Both the position numbers and the translations under genes were made by a program. From the NCBI GenBank assembly GCA_949128015.1, contig CASBRC010000012.1, forward strand, positions 1-7,224: 7,224 bases of DNA, given 5' to 3'. The stretch comes from Synechococcales cyanobacterium PMM_0003 (lineage in GTDB: Bacteria > Cyanobacteriota > Cyanobacteriia > Pseudanabaenales > Pseudanabaenaceae). Positions 5,749-7,224 of this stretch are shown piece after piece. Within the stretch, counting starts at the first letter, position 1. Each line of letters begins with the position of its first letter. Under the pieces are notes generated by a model. The model saw only the letters and a list, made by a program, of their open reading frames with translations. It had not been told where the DNA came from and searched no databases.

Positions 5749-7137
5749 CTATACTTTCGTTTTTTCAAGTACAAAATTACTAAGCGATCGCTGTACCGAC
5801 ACAATTGGAATCTGGGCAATTGCCTCAGTCGCAAAAGCATAAGTTAGTAGATTAGCGGCACTCTCTGCATCGATCGCCCGACTTTGGAGATAGAAAATTT
5901 CTTCAGCATCTAATTGACTAACAGTCGCACCGTGAGCACATTTGACGTTGTCTGCAAAAATCTCTAGCTGCGGCTTAGTATCCACTCGCGCTTTACCCGA
6001 TAGCAACAGATTCCGACTAAGCTGTGCCGAATCAGTCTGTTGAGCTAACTTCGCAACTTGGATTTTGCCATTAAATACAGAGTGAGAGCGACCATCGGCG
6101 ATGCACTTGTGCAACTGCTTACTCGAACCATGGGGATAATTATGAGCGATCACAGAATGCGTATCGGCAAGTTGTTCACCATCGAGGAAAGCTAATCCCG
6201 TTAGCGAAGTCTCAGTCTGTTCAGCCATCTGATGCACGATGAGATTTTGCCGTGAGATCTTTGCACCGATACTGATAGATTGATTTTTGTAGCTGCTATT
6301 TCGGGCTTGGGCGATCGCAGTTGTATTGATGTGAATCGCCTCACTACCTTGCCACTGCACCTTGGTATGATTGATCTGTGCGCCTTCGGCAAGCCAAACT
6401 TCGGTTACGGTATTTGTGAAATATTTTTGAGTATCAGTTCCCACAAAGGTTTGCACGAAGGTCAAATTACTATGGGATTCTGCAATCACTAAACATCGCG
6501 GCTGATTGATTAATGTTGCATTTCCTGCTTGTGGTGCAGAAATAAATAGAAGTTGGACAGGATTCTCAACTACTAAATTTTTAGGGGCGAGAATAATCGC
6601 GACATCTGCCATGCAAGCTGTATTTAGACTTGCAAAATAATCATTAGCGTCAGGATGTTGCGCGAGATGCGATCGCAGTTTTGGCAAAAGGCGATCGCCA
6701 AGAGTTGCTAATGTCCCAACGACTAAACCTTGTGCTGTGTCAGTTATATTTGAGAACTTCTCGCTATATAGCCCATTTACAAACACAATCAAGTTGCCTG
6801 AAGCTTCAGGAGCCGAATGTTTAGCCACAAATGCTGCTACATCTGTTGAATTAGCTTCCTGACTAGCAAAGGTTAAACTCCCTAAAGCCGAAACATCAGT
6901 GTATTTCCACTCTTCATCTTTGGTGGTGGGGAAAGTAAGACTCGATAGGCGATTGCTAGCGATTTGACGTAACTCGCTCACAAACTCATTGGCATCTTTT
7001 GCGATCGCAACATCAGCACGCAAGCCGACTATTTGCGAAACAAACTGTTTACTATTTACAGCCAATTTGCTGCGGGTACTAGAAGCACCCTTCAATTCTT
7101 GTTGATTTTCTACTTGTTCAGAAACTTGAATAGCCAT
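5749..7137 (-). CDS. sufD: Fe-S cluster assembly scaffold protein SufD
   Basis: SufD pairs with SufB and the SufC ATPase in the cytosolic SufBC2D scaffold. This complex builds Fe-S clusters, the main route in cyanobacteria and essential for photosystem I and ferredoxins. The 462-residue protein has the N-terminal box FPTTKDEEWKYTD (69-81), a beta-helix core, and the C-terminal SufBD signature: FNGKIQVAK, then QTDSAQLSRNLLLS, KPQLEIFADNVKCAHGATVSQ and FYLQSRAID. C400 and H402 in CAHGATV correspond to Cys358 and His360 of E. coli SufD, where the histidine acts at the cluster-assembly interface with SufB. SufB is excluded by the shorter length and N-terminus and by the preceding sufC end. The ATG shares one base with the sufC stop (TAATG), implying coupled translation. 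HIP1 sites begin at 5784, 6311, 6669, 6691 and 7001. The usual next gene, sufS, does not follow. Confidence 0.95.
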   Translation of the reverse strand: MAIQVSEQVENQQELKGASSTRSKLAVNSKQFVSQIVGLRADVAIAKDANEFVSELRQIASNRLSSLTFPTTKDEEWKYTDVSALGSLTFASQEANSTDVAAFVAKHSAPEASGNLIVFVNGLYSEKFSNITDTAQGLVVGTLATLGDRLLPKLRSHLAQHPDANDYFASLNTACMADVAIILAPKNLVVENPVQLLFISAPQAGNATLINQPRCLVIAESHSNLTFVQTFVGTDTQKYFTNTVTEVWLAEGAQINHTKVQWQGSEAIHINTTAIAQARNSSYKNQSISIGAKISRQNLIVHQMAEQTETSLTGLAFLDGEQLADTHSVIAHNYPHGSSKQLHKCIADGRSHSVFNGKIQVAKLAQQTDSAQLSRNLLLSGKARVDTKPQLEIFADNVKCAHGATVSQLDAEEIFYLQSRAIDAESAANLLTYAFATEAIAQIPIVSVQRSLSNFVLEKTKV

Positions 7138-7224
7138 TATGCTAACACTGCCTCTTCTTCCTTAAGCCAATCGTATCCCTTCTCTTCCATCTCTAAAGCC
7201 AAGTCCTTATCGCCTGTGAGAATG
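7137..7224 (-). CDS. sufC: Fe-S cluster assembly ATPase SufC, C-terminal end only
   Basis: Read on the minus strand from the window edge, 28 codons and a TAA (7139-7137) encode a peptide beginning ILTGDKDLALEMEEKGYDW and ending EEEAVLA. The GDK-LALE-EE-GYDW pattern is the characteristic C-terminus of SufC, the ABC-type ATPase of the SufBC2D complex. The Walker motifs lie beyond the window. The stop overlaps the sufD ATG by one base. Family assignment rests on this short tail plus the sufD neighbour, and both agree. Confidence 0.9.
   Translation of the reverse strand, partial: ILTGDKDLALEMEEKGYDWLKEEEAVLA

Larger units (their letters stand above)
941..7008. repeat. HIP1 octamers (GCGATCGC), 14 copies
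   Basis: Exact copies start at 941, 1230, 1700, 2207, 4268, 4499, 4817, 4949, 5330, 5784, 6311, 6669, 6691 and 7001. HIP1 is a highly over-represented palindrome in many cyanobacterial genomes. The copies are unevenly spread: none in 1-940 (the defence genes) and none between 2215 and 4267 (most of the adaptor gene and the 3' part of the transglycosylase gene). The sufD and transglycosylase genes have five each. The first copy directly abuts the ptuB stop codon. Confidence 0.95.

Noticed and set aside
6201..6492. Short open frames on both strands within sufD
   Set aside because: They lie fully inside the conserved sufD frame and no family is recognisable.

Overview
The window comes from a cyanobacterial chromosome. 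It carries chlorophyll synthase (chlG) and the end of the suf iron-sulfur assembly operon. It also has 14 exact copies of GCGATCGC, the HIP1 octamer typical of cyanobacterial genomes. A filamentous or Pseudanabaena-like lineage is possible, but I cannot fix the genus from the sequence.

Layout. Positions 1-941 (+) hold the 3' end of a PtuA-type ATPase gene and a complete ptuB HNH nuclease gene, overlapping as ATGA. Together they are the downstream part of a Septu (or retron Ec78-like) anti-phage module. Positions 1015-2001 (+) are chlG, which ends directly in a hairpin. Positions 2138-3409 (+) encode a lipoprotein RND-efflux periplasmic adaptor with no transporter gene next to it. A perfect 20-bp hairpin (3413-3455) separates it from the convergent gene at 3463-5631 (-), a TPR-rich secreted lytic transglycosylase. 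A perfect 25-bp hairpin (5683-5735) lies between that gene and sufD (5749-7137, -). The last 28 codons of sufC (7137-7224, -) overlap sufD as TAATG.

How the genes relate. The window joins an accessory defence module to housekeeping genes. Only two pairs look like functional units: ptuA-ptuB and sufC-sufD. chlG, the adaptor gene and the transglycosylase gene each look like single transcription units bounded by strong palindromes. The defence module has no complete HIP1 site inside its coding DNA, and one HIP1 copy abuts its final stop codon, which fits a recent insertion upstream of chlG.

The most interesting points are the Septu/retron-like module cut by the window start, the two very long perfect hairpins with C(GAA)G triloops at gene ends, a perfect dyad overlapping the predicted transglycosylase promoter, the suf operon ending after sufD without sufS, and the orphan efflux adaptor. 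I saw no tRNA, rRNA, CRISPR array or transposase. Every stretch longer than about 50 bases without a gene is covered by an entry below.
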